Shown here: one piece after another, positions 1-9,495 of the stretch | How the letters are laid out: each line of letters starts with the position of its first letter | How positions within the stretch are numbered: position 1 is the stretch's first letter | NCBI RefSeq assembly: GCF_007993865.1 | Contig: NZ_VIUH01000011.1 | Span: forward strand, 87,093 to 151,092 | Direction: 5' to 3' | Length of the DNA stretch: 64,000 nucleotides | Source of the DNA: Pseudomonas sp. SJZ079 | Lineage (GTDB): Bacteria; Pseudomonadota; Gammaproteobacteria; Pseudomonadales; Pseudomonadaceae | Program-made: the position numbers and the translations under genes | Notes under the pieces: model-generated | Database searches by the model: none | What the model was told of the DNA's origin: nothing | What the model saw: only the letters and a program-made list of their open reading frames with translations

Positions 1-324
1 CAGCGCATGGCGCAGGGGGCGGTGCAGCAGATGGACAGCAGCCGCGAGCTGACCCGGCGCACCGTCACCCTGGCCGACCAGGCGGGCGATGCTTTGGGAC
101 GCATCACCCAGGCGGTGAGCACCATCGAGCAGATGAACCAGCAGATCGCCGCTGCCGCCGAGGAGCAGAGCCTGGTGGCGGAGGGCATCAGCGAAAGCGT
201 CACGCGGGTACGTGACATCGGCGAGCAGAGCGCCAGTGCCAGCCAGCAGACCGCGGCCTCCAGCGCCGAATTGGCGCGTTTGGGTGTCGAGTTGCAGGAG
301 CTGGTGCGGCAGTTCCGCACCTGA
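1..324 (+). CDS. Methyl-accepting chemotaxis protein, C-terminal part (partial)
   Basis: The frame is open from the first base, so only the last 107 codons are present. The protein is a helical, Ala/Gln/Glu-rich signalling tail with the heptad pattern of an MCP cytoplasmic coiled coil, including the stretch IEQMNQQIAAAAEEQS, which is typical of the adaptation helix just after the hairpin tip. It ends LQELVRQFRT, a common terminus of Pseudomonas receptors that lack a CheR-tethering pentapeptide. The family signals to CheA/CheW. The sensory domain lies outside the window, so the ligand cannot be named. Confidence 0.9.
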   Translation, partial: QRMAQGAVQQMDSSRELTRRTVTLADQAGDALGRITQAVSTIEQMNQQIAAAAEEQSLVAEGISESVTRVRDIGEQSASASQQTAASSAELARLGVELQELVRQFRT

Positions 325-599
325 CATACCGTCGCTCTGCTGGAATGTGCAGCCTGCTATCTGGGTCCGCCGAGGTAACGGCCACGCGACTAACCTGCTC
401 GCGTGGCTCGCACCATGGAACCGGCGCAAGCTGTATTTCTGGACAAGGTCGATAGCCACCCGGACGACAGCCTGCCGGCGTTCATTACAGCGATTTAACC
501 TTGCATTAATCACCCGGCAAACCGCGCGGCGAGACAATCATTCCTGCCCCCAAGAGAAAAGCTGAGGGCGTCCCTTCCGCGATATGGAGTGATTGAATC

Positions 600-887
600 A
601 TGAAAAAGTCCTTGATCATGCTACCGGCGCTATTGGCCATGGCGATGGCGGCTACGGTTCCGGTGTTTGCCGCCACTGCGAGCGCGAAAGCCAACGAGGC
701 GACCTGTACCTCCCTGGAACACCAGTATGATGCCGCGGTGGCCAGCCACAGCAGCGCGAAGAACTTCAAGCAGGCACAAATGATGCGCACCGACGGCGGG
801 ACGGCTTGTAAGGCCGGCAATTTTGCCGACGGCGCTAAAAAGCTCAACGCTGCGCTGAGGGATCTGGGCGTTAAGGCGACTAAATAA
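600..887 (+). CDS. Small exported protein of unknown function
   Basis: A 95-residue protein with a clear signal peptide: basic MKKS start, hydrophobic LIMLPALLAMAMAATVPVF core and a likely cleavage after AAT-A-S-A around residue 25. The mature part is about 70 residues, alanine- and lysine-rich, with two cysteines that could form a disulfide in the periplasm. A GGAG sequence lies about 10 bases before the ATG. I recognise no named family. It stands alone, facing the convergent two-component operon downstream. Confidence 0.75.
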   Translation: MKKSLIMLPALLAMAMAATVPVFAATASAKANEATCTSLEHQYDAAVASHSSAKNFKQAQMMRTDGGTACKAGNFADGAKKLNAALRDLGVKATK

Positions 888-910
888 GACTCTGCCACTC
901 CGAGTCTGCT

Positions 911-936
911 GGGCGGCGCGAAATTATTTGCCGCCC
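911..936. terminator. GC-rich hairpin between convergent genes
   Basis: The 7-base arms GGGCGGC and GCCGCCC are separated by a 12-base AT-rich loop. There is no U-tract on either side, so it is at best a weak intrinsic terminator for the small exported protein and the opposing histidine kinase gene. Confidence 0.35.
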
Positions 937-1027
937 GCGGCTCGGTTCTCACGCAGGCTCCGCCTGGTATTCCGGGGCGCGTCGCAGCAAGCCTGGGAAT
1001 ACGCGTGGCTCCTCGACTAATTCTCGC

Positions 1028-2443
1028 TCAGGCATCCTTTGCATCCCTTTCATCCAGAGCCGGGAAGTGCAGGCTGATACGCAGGCCTGGTTGATTGTCT
1101 GCCAGGACTAACTGAGCGTGGTGCAGGTGGGCAACGGCTGCCACCAGGCTCAAGCCCAAGCCACTGCCGGGGGTGCTGCGACTGCTGTCCAGTTGGACGA
1201 AGCGCTGGAGCACCTGCTGTCTATCCTGCGCGGCGATGCCTGGCCCTTGATCGGCCATTTCCACGCACACCCGCGAGCCCTCCAGGCGAAGTGCGCAGCG
1301 TATGACCCCGCCGCGGGGGGAAAACTTGATGGCGTTTTCCAGCAGATTGATCAGTGATTGCGCCAGCAGTTCACGATTGCCATTGATCAGCGCTGGTCCG
1401 GCGATCTCGCTGACCAGGCGCATCTGCTGTTCCTCCACAACCGGTTCGTAGAGTTCGGCGATCTCTTCCAGCAGGCGTGCGAGATCCATGGCGTCAGTTG
1501 GCACTATGCCGGCCTCGGCCCGGGCGATTTGCAGGAGTAGAGTGAAGGTGGCCAGCAGTCGGTCGACCTCTGCCAGGGCGGCGCTCAACGCCGTCCTGCA
1601 GACGTCCACATCTGCTTCGCCCAGCAAGGTCAGTTCAATATTGCTGCGCAGCCGGGTGAGCGGCGCGCGCAAGTCGTGCGAGATGCTGTCCATGGCAGTA
1701 CGCATACCGGTGGTCAGCCGTTCGATTTGCTCCAGCATGTCGTTGAGTCGCGCCGACAAGCGATCGAACTCATCGTCACGACCGCTCAACGGTATGCGTT
1801 TCGCCAAGTTGCCGGCGATTATCTCGGCGCAGGTACCGCTAATGGCATTGACCCGCGCCAGCAGCCAGCGGCTTAGGACCAGTCCGCTGAGCAGGCTCAG
1901 TGCGGCCGTCCCGCTCAACGCCCAGAGCAGGGCGCGGGCGATCAGCCGCTTGAAGTTCAGACGCTCTTCGATATCCCGCCCGACGAGCAGGCGATGCTTG
2001 CCTGGCAGGATGAACTCCCGGGCCCGGACCTGGTGTTCCGTGGCCTCGGCGCCGCGCTGCGGCACCGAAATCGCAAACCTGAGCCATGTGCCGTCGCTGT
2101 CGAGCTCCTGAGGCCAGGCGCCGATATTGCCGGCCAGAATGCTGTTGTCCGGGGCCAGTAACAAATAGAGCTCGCCACTTACGCCGGCATCGTTGGAGCG
2201 TTCCCCGATCTCTTCGCGCAAGCCATCGATGCCGAGCTCGGTGTATTTCTCCTCTAAGGCACGTATTTCCGCGTCGATAGCCGCGTTGGTGACCTGATCG
2301 ATGAGGATGACGCTATCCAGGTAAACGAAGGAGAGCAAGAGCGCTGCCAGGGCGCCGAACAGCACCATCGCCAGCAGTGCCAGGCGAAAGGCCAGGCTGT
2401 GGGGGCGTCTAGGTCTCTTCACGCAGCATGTACCCGGCGCCAC
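1028..2443 (-). CDS. Two-component sensor histidine kinase
   Basis: A 471-residue membrane kinase. In order: N-terminal membrane helix (LALLAMVLFGALAALLLSFVYL), a periplasmic sensor region of about 120 residues, a second helix (ALLWALSGTAALSLLSGLVL), HAMP linker, dimerisation box SISHDLRAPLTRLRSN with the phospho-accepting His, and a HATPase domain with N-box LLENAIKFSP, G1 DQGPGIAAQD and G2 GSGLGLSLV. It overlaps the regulator gene upstream by about 35 bases, so the two are translationally coupled. The start used is GTG at 2443; a second GTG at 2422 would also work. The stimulus is unknown. Confidence 0.9.
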   Translation of the reverse strand: MAPGTCCVKRPRRPHSLAFRLALLAMVLFGALAALLLSFVYLDSVILIDQVTNAAIDAEIRALEEKYTELGIDGLREEIGERSNDAGVSGELYLLLAPDNSILAGNIGAWPQELDSDGTWLRFAISVPQRGAEATEHQVRAREFILPGKHRLLVGRDIEERLNFKRLIARALLWALSGTAALSLLSGLVLSRWLLARVNAISGTCAEIIAGNLAKRIPLSGRDDEFDRLSARLNDMLEQIERLTTGMRTAMDSISHDLRAPLTRLRSNIELTLLGEADVDVCRTALSAALAEVDRLLATFTLLLQIARAEAGIVPTDAMDLARLLEEIAELYEPVVEEQQMRLVSEIAGPALINGNRELLAQSLINLLENAIKFSPRGGVIRCALRLEGSRVCVEMADQGPGIAAQDRQQVLQRFVQLDSSRSTPGSGLGLSLVAAVAHLHHAQLVLADNQPGLRISLHFPALDERDAKDA

Positions 2444-3086
2444 GAATGGTGTGCAGCAAGGGCTTATCGAAACCCTTGTCGATCTTCTGGCGGATACGGC
2501 TGATATGCACGTCGATCACGTTGGTCTGCGGGTCGAAGTGATAATCCCATACCCCCTCAAGCAACATGGTCCGCGTCACCACCTGGCCGGCGTGGCGCAT
2601 GAGGTATTCCAACAGCCGGAATTCCTGGCTCTTCAACGTGATGGCCAGGCCGGCGCGGCGCACATCGCGCGAGAGCAGGTTCAGTTCTAAATCGGCGACT
2701 CGTAGCGTCGTGGGGTTGCCGTCGGGTGTGGCCCGGCGCAACAGGCTATCGGCGCGTGCCAGCAACTCGGCGAAGGCAAAGGGTTTGACCAGATAGTCGT
2801 CGCCGCCTTCCTTGAGGCCGCAGACGCGATCATCGACCTGGGCCAGGGCCGAGAGAATCAGCACCGGCGTACGTACGCCGCGGCTGCGCAGGGAGCGGAT
2901 CACCGATAAACCGTCCAACCCTGGCAGCATGCGGTCGGTGATGATCAGATCCAGGCCAGGTTGTGAGGCGGCGAACAGGCCGTCCACCCCATTGTCGCAA
3001 TGATCCACCGTGTAACCCTGTTCACGGAAACCCTTGGCCAGATAATTGGCGGTGGTGGGATCGTCTTCGATGATCAGCAGATGCAT
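2409..3086 (-). CDS. OmpR/PhoB-family response regulator
   Basis: A 225-residue regulator with a receiver domain (acidic pocket IIEDD, phospho-acceptor Asp51 in ITDRMLPGLDG, Lys101 in VKPFAF) and a C-terminal winged helix ending in IDVHISRIRQKIDKG...IRGAGYML, the standard OmpR-type recognition-helix and wing region. It is the first gene of an operon with the histidine kinase that follows on the same strand and overlaps it. Targets cannot be inferred from the sequence. Confidence 0.95.
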   Translation of the reverse strand: MHLLIIEDDPTTANYLAKGFREQGYTVDHCDNGVDGLFAASQPGLDLIITDRMLPGLDGLSVIRSLRSRGVRTPVLILSALAQVDDRVCGLKEGGDDYLVKPFAFAELLARADSLLRRATPDGNPTTLRVADLELNLLSRDVRRAGLAITLKSQEFRLLEYLMRHAGQVVTRTMLLEGVWDYHFDPQTNVIDVHISRIRQKIDKGFDKPLLHTIRGAGYMLREET

Positions 3087-3193
3087 GGCAGATGGCTAAA
3101 CACCCGGAAAGAAGTGTCTTGAGAATATCAGTAGTTCGCGTTTCTGCAGGTTGATCGGCTTGGCGATTGGGTTTTTCGGCGGCCCAAAGCGGG

Positions 3194-4273
3194 TCAGTAT
3201 GGATCGTCCGTCCTCTGCAACGCAGTCTCCGGGACCGTTTTGGTCAACTCGCTGGCCCAGGCAACCAGTGGCACCTCAAGCTCCGGTTGCCAGATCCGCG
3301 CCCATAGCAACCACAGATGATCTAAATCGCCACGTCCAACCGGCCAGCGCTGGATCTTCTGCTGCACCTGCCAGGCGCCGTTTTCCCAGTGGGCGAAGTC
3401 GAAGCGAAAGGGGTGAAAGCCGGTCATGCCCAGGCGCAGATCGGTGACCACCAGGTGTTGGTCGATCTGGTCGTAGCGCAGCACACCATCGGTAAACCAC
3501 AGCAGGCGCTGGTGCGCCGGGACGTCACTCAGCGCCTGCGCCAGCCGAGTGCCGCGGGGGATGCGGGCGAGCTGTGGGGGTTGCTGGTCGAACCAGCCGA
3601 CCAGGGCCTCGTGGTAATAGTCGCCATCCAGCACTAGGATGCGCCAGAGCAGGCTGTTGAGCGGCGTCGGGCTGCTGAACAGTGCTTGCGCGTGGATGCC
3701 CTGGCGCGTCAGTTCGGCCTCCAGCCGTTGCTCGGCCATGTATTTGCCCGCCAGGGTAAAACCCAGGTACAGGGTCGACAGCGCCAGGGCGATAGCCGGC
3801 GCTTTCGAGGTTTTATCTGCCAGGCCAAACAGCAGTCCGAGTAGCACCGCTGTGAGCAAGGGCAGGGTATAGAGCGGGTCGATGATGAAGATGCTTGACC
3901 AAGCGGTCGGCGTTGGCATCAGCGGCCAGAACAGCTGGGTGCCGTAGCTGGTGAAGCTGTCCAGCAGTGGATGGGTCAGCAGCGTCAGACCGATGGCGAG
4001 GAGCAATCGGCGCGCCGAATATCCGGGATGTGGATGCCGCCACCGGACCAGCCAGGTCAGGAGCAGGGCGACTGCACTGAGCACCAACAACGAATGGCTG
4101 AAGCCGCGGTGATAGGTCATATCCGCTACTGCATCACCGTAATCGATTACTACATCCAGGTCGGGCAGGGTGCCGAGCAGCGCGCCGTACAGCAGTGCCC
4201 TACGCCCTTGCCAGCGGCCGAGCAGGGCGCCTTGAATAGTGGCGCCGAGCACCGCCTGGGTAATCGAGTCCAT
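3194..4273 (-). CDS. YdjM/YbcI-like membrane-bound metal-dependent hydrolase
   Basis: A 359-residue inner-membrane protein. The N-terminus MDSITQAVLGA, then GALLGTLPDLDVVIDYG and HRGFSHSLLVL, matches the LexA-binding YdjM family of putative zinc-dependent hydrolases, whose conserved Asp and His residues probably bind metal. Several membrane helices follow in the first 200 residues; the last 150 residues are soluble. The substrate is unknown in the family. It is a single gene on the minus strand upstream of the response-regulator operon, with a gap of about 107 bases. Confidence 0.8.
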   Translation of the reverse strand: MDSITQAVLGATIQGALLGRWQGRRALLYGALLGTLPDLDVVIDYGDAVADMTYHRGFSHSLLVLSAVALLLTWLVRWRHPHPGYSARRLLLAIGLTLLTHPLLDSFTSYGTQLFWPLMPTPTAWSSIFIIDPLYTLPLLTAVLLGLLFGLADKTSKAPAIALALSTLYLGFTLAGKYMAEQRLEAELTRQGIHAQALFSSPTPLNSLLWRILVLDGDYYHEALVGWFDQQPPQLARIPRGTRLAQALSDVPAHQRLLWFTDGVLRYDQIDQHLVVTDLRLGMTGFHPFRFDFAHWENGAWQVQQKIQRWPVGRGDLDHLWLLWARIWQPELEVPLVAWASELTKTVPETALQRTDDPY

Positions 4274-4426
4274 GGCTGGACCTCATGGGAAAACAGGCAA
4301 TTAACTTAGCCGAGCTGGCTGGCAAATACTGCGGGTAAATTTCAAGGAAAAGTTTCAATCCCTGTGTCTGCGCGAGCAGGAACCGCGTACCCGCACACGA
4401 CTCGGCGACAACTGCTGGCCGGATGA

Positions 4427-4768
4427 CTAGTTCACCGTATGCAGGGCAGACTGGCCTTCACGGCTTAGCCGGTACAGGTGTTCCTGATTGGCCCGCCACC
4501 ATGCCAGTAGCGTATCGCCGGGCATGGGCCTGGCCACGAAATAACCCTGCACCTCGCCGCAGCCCAGCTCACGCAGCAGCACCCAATCTTCAAGGGTTTC
4601 CACCCCCTCGGCCACCACGCCAAGGTTCAGTTTGCCGGCAATATCCAGCGCGCTTTCCAGCAGAATGCACAGGTGCCGACTCTGGCTGGCACCATTAACG
4701 AAGGCGCGGCCCACCTTCAGTTCCGTGCAAGGCACCCGCGCCAACTGCAGCATGGGTATCGAGTTCAA
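4427..4768 (-). pseudogene. Remnant of an EAL-domain (c-di-GMP phosphodiesterase) gene
   Basis: The 113 codons match only the C-terminal half of an EAL domain: an ELKVGRAFV segment (normally LKIDR.FV), VVAEGVET with its Glu, and the tail ELGCGEVQGYFVARPMP. The catalytic EAL motif, the N-terminal half of the barrel and any sensor domain are absent. The usual Asp of the LKIDRSF segment is replaced (KVG). No continuation is visible upstream before the next gene, so this is a decayed fragment unlikely to hydrolyse c-di-GMP. Confidence 0.75.
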
Positions 4769-4858
4769 AAAAGCATGCCTGTTGCGAAGGCTAAGGCTGT
4801 CGCTACCAAAGTGCTGATTGTTCCAATGGCGTTAGCCATGCGGTTGAGCAGCTGCCAC

Positions 4859-5701
4859 TCAGTAGAACAGCAGGGGATGTTCTAGGGGGTTAAGCAGCAG
4901 CTTTTCAAGGCTCAGTGCGGCATCTTCGGGATAGGGGGTGTTGATGCTGAGCCTAGGTTCGGTCATGTAGGCTGCCGGGTCAGGTGCGCCAACCGTCTGG
5001 CTGACACTGTAGATGCCCCTGACCATTTCCTGATGCTGAATTTTGACTTTGAAGCTGGCTCTGGGCTCAAGCCTAGAGGCGCGTATCTTCCAGTCTCTTG
5101 GAGTACTGGGGTAGCCAAGAATTCGCTTCAGGGTCTGCTTTTCCTGATCGCTGCCGTTGAGCATGACATGCTGCTTGAATACCATGATCACTAGCGACAA
5201 TGTGTCTTTCCATTCCTCGCTCAGCGCGCCATCGCTGTCGTCGTTGAACAGAAAGTTATACAAGTTGACGGTCTGCCTAAGCCGCTCGGTATCGACTTTG
5301 TCCTGATAGAAGCCAACCCAGGCCTTGTTGACCATCAGGATGTTGCCCGCGCCATCAGTCAGGGTGGATGGATATGGGGCCAGCGCCTGCAATGTTCTGA
5401 GCATTGCCGATCTTAACCATTTGAGATCTGGGCCGTTAAAATTCTGCGCTATTTCGTTGGTCGCATAGCCCGCAGCAATGCGCAGATGGCTGCGATCCCT
5501 CCGGCCAAGCTTTAGCGCATCGGCGATATGGTCGGTCAGCACCTCACTTGACCTGCTTATCCCGTTTTTCAGGCGAGTGACATGTCGGGTTGAGGTGCCG
5601 ACCATTTCGGCCAGTTGCTCTTGGCTGAGCCCGAAGACTCCGCGCCAAAACTTAAGATAATCAGCAAAGCGCTGTAAGTGCTGTGTCTCGGTCCTGTCCA
5701 T
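4859..5701 (-). CDS. XRE-type regulator with MmyB-like ligand domain
   Basis: A 280-residue protein. Residues about 9-70 form a helix-turn-helix of the XRE type (LSQEQLAEMVGTSTRHVTRLKNG). The rest resembles the MmyB-like ligand-binding, PAS-like domain found behind such HTHs, with the signature LAPYPSTLTDGAGNILMVNKAW and a C-terminal region ending NPLEHPLLFY. Regulators of this type often repress or activate an adjacent oxidoreductase gene. Here the neighbours are an EAL remnant and a gene-free repeat region, so no target is visible. An AAGGA lies about 11 bases before the ATG. Confidence 0.75.
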   Translation of the reverse strand: MDRTETQHLQRFADYLKFWRGVFGLSQEQLAEMVGTSTRHVTRLKNGISRSSEVLTDHIADALKLGRRDRSHLRIAAGYATNEIAQNFNGPDLKWLRSAMLRTLQALAPYPSTLTDGAGNILMVNKAWVGFYQDKVDTERLRQTVNLYNFLFNDDSDGALSEEWKDTLSLVIMVFKQHVMLNGSDQEKQTLKRILGYPSTPRDWKIRASRLEPRASFKVKIQHQEMVRGIYSVSQTVGAPDPAAYMTEPRLSINTPYPEDAALSLEKLLLNPLEHPLLFY

Positions 5702-5932
5702 TGTTGCGAAAAATCCTTTCGATCAGACATCGCATGTCGTGGTGACTGGGGCAGGCCTCGGCAAAACGGGCGGGTCCCGTCCATTCTTAGTGGAGAAGTA
5801 GCATGGAGGCCCCCATCCTAAACGTCGTGGCGCAACTGGCTTCCTAACTGGTGATGCCAATGGGGGCTGCTTATCCGAAGACCAGAGACCAGAGACCTGC
5901 TGGGTGAACCTGCTGAGTTTGTTCGGGCCTGT

Positions 5933-5992
5933 GTAGCCCGGATCTAAACCGGGAAGACTGTAGGCGACTGTCCCGGATTAGATTCGGGCTAC
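5933..5992. repeat. REP-like inverted repeat (GTAGCCCG type)
   Basis: Arms 5933-5954 and 5971-5992 are reverse complements at 20 of 22 positions, each beginning GTAGCCCG when read inward, with a 16-base centre. This is the form of the extragenic palindromes common in Pseudomonas genomes. Confidence 0.75.
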
Positions 5993-6014
5993 GGACGACC
6001 GTTTACCCCTATCC

Positions 6015-6079
6015 GCGGCCAAGGCCGCTCCCACGAAGCAGCGTGCGGTCGTCCTGTGGCAGTGGCCTTGGCCGCGAAG
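6015..6079. repeat. REP-like inverted repeat (GCGGCCAAGGCCGC type)
   Basis: A GCGGCCAAGGCCGCTCCCAC unit at 6015-6034 faces GTGGCCTTGGCCGCGAAG at 6062-6079. The same family occurs again at 11394-11462 after the PQQ-cluster peptidase gene, so it is a dispersed genomic repeat. Confidence 0.7.
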
Positions 6080-6283
6080 CTGTTGGCTCTGTCAGTGCTC
6101 CCCAGGCGTTCGCTAAAGCGGCGGGTCAGGCCGCATCCACTGACACCTGCCCTCAGCCGTAGAAAGGGCGTTCCTACCAAAGCCAGCCCGACTTCCTCCC
6201 AAAGTACCATTCTGTTGAATCTTCTTCGGGTGCATAACTAGCAGGGCCGGAATCTCCCGGCTTTATAAGAAGAGGACCGCAGC

Positions 6284-6355
6284 ATGTGGACTAAACCCGC
6301 CTTTACCGACCTGCGCATTGGTTTCGAAGTCACCCTGTACATCGCCAATCGCTGA
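6284..6355 (+). CDS. pqqA: PqqA, PQQ precursor peptide
   Basis: A 23-codon gene starting [15 protein letters not shown] and ending YIANR. It is the ribosomal peptide from which pyrroloquinoline quinone is made: the side chains of the conserved Glu15 and Tyr19 (E-x3-Y) are crosslinked by PqqE with PqqD, and later enzymes excise and oxidise the dipeptide. An AGAGGA site lies a few bases upstream. It is the first gene of the pqq operon, 46 bases before pqqB, with a hairpin in the gap that could set its higher expression level. Confidence 0.97.
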   Translation: MWTKPAFTDLRIGFEVTLYIANR

Positions 6356-6362
6356 TCCGTCC

Positions 6363-6383
6363 TGCCCCGGTCATGCCGGGGCA
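6363..6383 (+). promoter_or_regulatory. Hairpin between pqqA and pqqB
   Basis: Perfect 8-base arms TGCCCCGG and CCGGGGCA around a 5-base loop, without a U-run. It probably acts as an mRNA stabiliser or partial terminator, keeping pqqA transcript in excess over pqqB-E, since PqqA is a substrate rather than an enzyme. Confidence 0.55.
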
Positions 6384-6401
6384 TCTCACGGGGGACTCTC
6401 C

Positions 6402-7316
6402 ATGCATATCCAGATTCTCGGTTCCGCTGCCGGCGGTGGCTTTCCCCAGTGGAACTGCAATTGCCGCAATTGCCGTGGCGTGCGCGATGGCAGCCTGCGC
6501 GCACAAGCGCGCAGCCAGTCTTCGATTGCCCTGAGCGACAACGGCAAGGACTGGATCCTGTGCAACGCCTCGCCGGACATTCGCAGTCAGCTCGAGTCCT
6601 TTCCGGCCTTGCAGCCGGCACGCCAGCTGCGCGACACGGCCATCGGCGGGATCATCCTGCTCGACAGCCAGATCGATCACTGCACCGGCCTGCTGACCCT
6701 GCGCGAGGGCTGCCCACATCAAGTCTGGTGTACCGAGATGGTGCACCAGGACCTGAGCAGCGGCTTTCCGCTGTTCAACATGCTCGAACACTGGAATGGC
6801 GGCCTGCAGCACCGGCGCATCGAGCTGGACGGCGCGCCATTCAGCGTTCCGGTCTGCCCGGACCTGGCAATCACCGCGATTGCCCTGCGCAGCAGCGCGC
6901 CGCCGTACTCGCCGCATCGCGGCAACCCGCACCCCGGTGACAACATCGGCCTGTTCGTCGAGGATCGCCGCAGCGGCGGCAAGCTGTTCTACGCACCGGG
7001 CCTGGGCCAGGTGGACGACAGTCTGCTGGCCTGGATGCGCCGCGCCGACTGCCTGTTGGTCGACGGCACCCTGTGGCGCGACGATGAGATGCGTGTCTGC
7101 GAGGTCGGCGACAAGCTCGGCAGCGAGATGGGGCATCTGTGCCAGAGCGGTCCCGGCGGCATGATCGAGGTGCTCGACGGCCTGCCGGCCGCGCAGAAGA
7201 TCCTCATCCACATCAACAACACCAATCCGATCCTCGACCTCTATTCGCCGGAGCGCGCCGAGCTGCGTGCCCATGACATCGAGGTGGCGTGGGACGGCAT
7301 GAGCATCCAGTTGTAA
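6402..7316 (+). CDS. pqqB: PqqB, PQQ biosynthesis metallo-beta-lactamase-fold protein
   Basis: 304 residues from the ATG at 6402, preceded by GGGGGA. An earlier in-frame ATG would add 28 unrelated residues and is not used. It starts [19 protein letters not shown] with the CNCRNCRG cysteine cluster characteristic of PqqB, and later carries the beta-lactamase-fold segments SQIDHCTGL and LLVDGTLW. In the family it is thought to hydroxylate the crosslinked Glu-Tyr intermediate in the cytoplasm. It is followed by pqqC after 12 bases. Confidence 0.95.
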   Translation: MHIQILGSAAGGGFPQWNCNCRNCRGVRDGSLRAQARSQSSIALSDNGKDWILCNASPDIRSQLESFPALQPARQLRDTAIGGIILLDSQIDHCTGLLTLREGCPHQVWCTEMVHQDLSSGFPLFNMLEHWNGGLQHRRIELDGAPFSVPVCPDLAITAIALRSSAPPYSPHRGNPHPGDNIGLFVEDRRSGGKLFYAPGLGQVDDSLLAWMRRADCLLVDGTLWRDDEMRVCEVGDKLGSEMGHLCQSGPGGMIEVLDGLPAAQKILIHINNTNPILDLYSPERAELRAHDIEVAWDGMSIQL

Positions 7317-7328
7317 GGAGCCAGGCAG

Positions 7329-8081
7329 ATGAGTCAGATCGCCATGAGCCCTGCCGAATTCGAGCAGGCGCTGCGCGCCAAGGGCGCCTACTACCACATT
7401 CATCACCCGTTCCATCGGGCGATGTACGAGGGCCGCGCCAGCCGCGAGCAGATCCAGGGTTGGGTCGCCAATCGCTTCTACTACCAGTTGAGCATTCCGC
7501 TGAAGGATGCGGCGATTATGGCCAACTGCCCGGATCGCGATACCCGCCGCGAGTGGGTGCAGCGCATCCTCGACCACGACGGCGCGCCCGGCGAGGAGGG
7601 CGGCATCGAGGCCTGGCTGCGCCTGGCCGAGGCCGTGGGCCTGCAGCGCGAGCAGGTCTTGTCCCAGGAGCTGGTGCTGCCGGGGGTGCGCTTCGCCGTC
7701 GACGCCTACGTCAACTTCGCCCGTCGCGCCAGCTGGCAGGAAGCGGCCAGCAGTTCGCTGACCGAGCTGTTCGCTCCGCAGATCCACCAGTCGCGCCTGG
7801 ACGCCTGGCCGCAGCACTACCCCTGGATCGACGCCGGCGGCTACGACTACTTCCGCACCCGCCTGGGCCAGGCACGCCGCGATGTCGAGCACGGTCTGCG
7901 CATCACCTTGCAGCACTACACCAGCCTGGAGGCCCAGCAGCGCATGTTGGAGATTTTGCAATTCAAGCTGGACGTGCTGTGGAGCATGCTCGACGCCATG
8001 AGCATGGCCTATGAACTACAGCGCCCGCCGTACCACACGGTGACGAGCGAGCGCGTCTGGCACAGAGGAATAGCGCTATGA
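7329..8081 (+). CDS. pqqC: PqqC, pyrroloquinoline-quinone synthase
   Basis: 250 residues, full length for the family. It catalyses the final cofactor-free, oxygen-dependent ring closure and oxidation to PQQ. Family signatures seen are [39 protein letters not shown] and the C-terminal [10 protein letters not shown]. It has a good GGAG site, and its last codon overlaps the pqqD start as ATGA. Confidence 0.97.
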   Translation: MSQIAMSPAEFEQALRAKGAYYHIHHPFHRAMYEGRASREQIQGWVANRFYYQLSIPLKDAAIMANCPDRDTRREWVQRILDHDGAPGEEGGIEAWLRLAEAVGLQREQVLSQELVLPGVRFAVDAYVNFARRASWQEAASSSLTELFAPQIHQSRLDAWPQHYPWIDAGGYDYFRTRLGQARRDVEHGLRITLQHYTSLEAQQRMLEILQFKLDVLWSMLDAMSMAYELQRPPYHTVTSERVWHRGIAL

Positions 8082-8356
8082 GTGCACTGACCACCAGCCA
8101 GGTCCCCACGCTGCGCCGCGGCTTCCGTCTGCAATGGGAACCGGCGCAAAGCTGCCACGTGCTGCTCTACCCGGAAGGCATGATCAAGCTCAACGACAGC
8201 GCCGGGGAGATCCTCAAGCAGGTCAATGGCGCGCACAGCGTCGCCGAGATCATCGATACCCTCAGCTCGCGCTTCCCCGATGTACCGGGAATCGATGAAG
8301 ACATTCTTGCCTTTATGGAGGTCGCCAATGCCCAGTTCTGGATCGAGCTGCACTAG
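8078..8356 (+). CDS. pqqD: PqqD, PqqA-binding chaperone
   Basis: 92 residues. This small winged-helix (RRE-type) protein binds PqqA and presents it to PqqE. Visible marks are [13 protein letters not shown], the [17 protein letters not shown] core strand and helix, and [13 protein letters not shown] at the end. Its start overlaps the pqqC stop by 4 bases and its end overlaps pqqE by 29 bases, so the three are translationally coupled. Confidence 0.95.
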   Translation: MSALTTSQVPTLRRGFRLQWEPAQSCHVLLYPEGMIKLNDSAGEILKQVNGAHSVAEIIDTLSSRFPDVPGIDEDILAFMEVANAQFWIELH

Positions 8357-9476
8357 CCGCCAACCGGGGCCGCCCTTGTGGCTGCTGGCCGAACTGACCT
8401 ACCGCTGCCCGCTGCAGTGCCCGTACTGTTCCAACCCGCTGGATTTCAGCCAGCAGGGGCAGGAGCTGAGCACGGCCGAGTGGATCGAGGTGTTCCGCCA
8501 GGCCCGTGAACTGGGCGCGGCGCAGCTGGGTTTCTCCGGTGGCGAACCCTTGGTGCGCCAGGACCTGGCCGAGCTGATCAAGGCGGCGCGGGACATGGGC
8601 TACTACACCAACCTGATCACCTCGGGCATAGGCCTGACCGAGGCGCGCATCGCCAGTTTCAGCGAGGCCGGGCTGGATCATATCCAGATCAGCTTCCAGG
8701 CCGCCGACGCGGAGGTCAACAACCTGCTGGCCGGCTCCAAGAAGGCCTTCGCCCACAAGCTGGCCATGGCGCGTGCGGTCAAGGCCCACGGCTATCCGAT
8801 GGTGCTCAACTTCGTCACTCACCGGCATAACATCGACAACATCGAACGGATCATCGACCTGTGCCTGGAGCTGGAGGCGGATTTCGTCGAGTTGGCCACC
8901 TGCCAGTTCTATGGCTGGGCCGAGCTGAATCGCGCCGGCCTGCTGCCGACCCGCGCACAACTGGAGCGGGCCGAGCTCATCACCAACCGGTACCGCGACC
9001 GGCTGGCCGCCGAGAACCATCCGTGCAAGTTGATCTTCGTCGTGCCGGACTATTACCAGGAACGGCCCAAGGCCTGCATGAACGGTTGGGGCAACCTGTT
9101 CCTCGACATCACCCCGGACGGCACCGCGCTGCCGTGCCACAGCGCGCGCCAGCTGCCGGTGCAATTCCCCAACGTGCGCGAGCACAGCATCGAGCACATC
9201 TGGCGCGACTCGTTCGGCTTCAACCGCTTTCGCGGCGACGACTGGATGCCCGAGCCCTGTCGCTCCTGCGACGAGAAGGACAAGGACTTCGGCGGCTGTC
9301 GCTGCCAGGCCTTCATGCTCACTGGAGACGCCAGCAATGCCGACCCGGTATGCAGCAAGTCGGCCCATCATGAGGTGATTGTGCAAGCCCGCCGCGAGGC
9401 CGAAGAGGCGCCGGGGGCCTTGGATACGTTGCAGTTTCGCAACGAGCAAGCCTCTAAACTGATCTGCAAGGTCTGA
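8328..9476 (+). CDS. pqqE: PqqE, radical SAM PqqA crosslinking enzyme
   Basis: 382 residues from the ATG at 8328, chosen because a GGAG lies 7 bases upstream and because the family begins shortly before [17 protein letters not shown]. The SAM-cluster cysteines are Cys27, Cys31 and Cys34 (CPLQCPYC). The C-terminal SPASM region carries further cysteines for auxiliary clusters ([25 protein letters not shown]). It forms the Glu-Tyr carbon-carbon bond in PqqA. It overlaps pqqD by 29 bases. Confidence 0.96.
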   Translation: MPSSGSSCTSRQPGPPLWLLAELTYRCPLQCPYCSNPLDFSQQGQELSTAEWIEVFRQARELGAAQLGFSGGEPLVRQDLAELIKAARDMGYYTNLITSGIGLTEARIASFSEAGLDHIQISFQAADAEVNNLLAGSKKAFAHKLAMARAVKAHGYPMVLNFVTHRHNIDNIERIIDLCLELEADFVELATCQFYGWAELNRAGLLPTRAQLERAELITNRYRDRLAAENHPCKLIFVVPDYYQERPKACMNGWGNLFLDITPDGTALPCHSARQLPVQFPNVREHSIEHIWRDSFGFNRFRGDDWMPEPCRSCDEKDKDFGGCRCQAFMLTGDASNADPVCSKSAHHEVIVQARREAEEAPGALDTLQFRNEQASKLICKV

Positions 9477-9495
9477 AACTGGAGTAGCTATCGTC

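Larger units (their letters stand above)
5702..6283. other. Gene-free stretch with REP-like repeats, upstream of pqqA
   Basis: No convincing gene is present in 582 bases. The stretch holds two large inverted repeats (listed separately) and must also contain the promoter of the pqq operon, which I could not place with confidence. An AGAGGA ribosome-binding site sits just before pqqA. Confidence 0.6.

Noticed and set aside
6330..7961. 543-codon minus-strand frame across pqqB-pqqC
   Set aside because: It is the antisense shadow of two well-conserved genes in GC-rich DNA; low-complexity sequence and no family.
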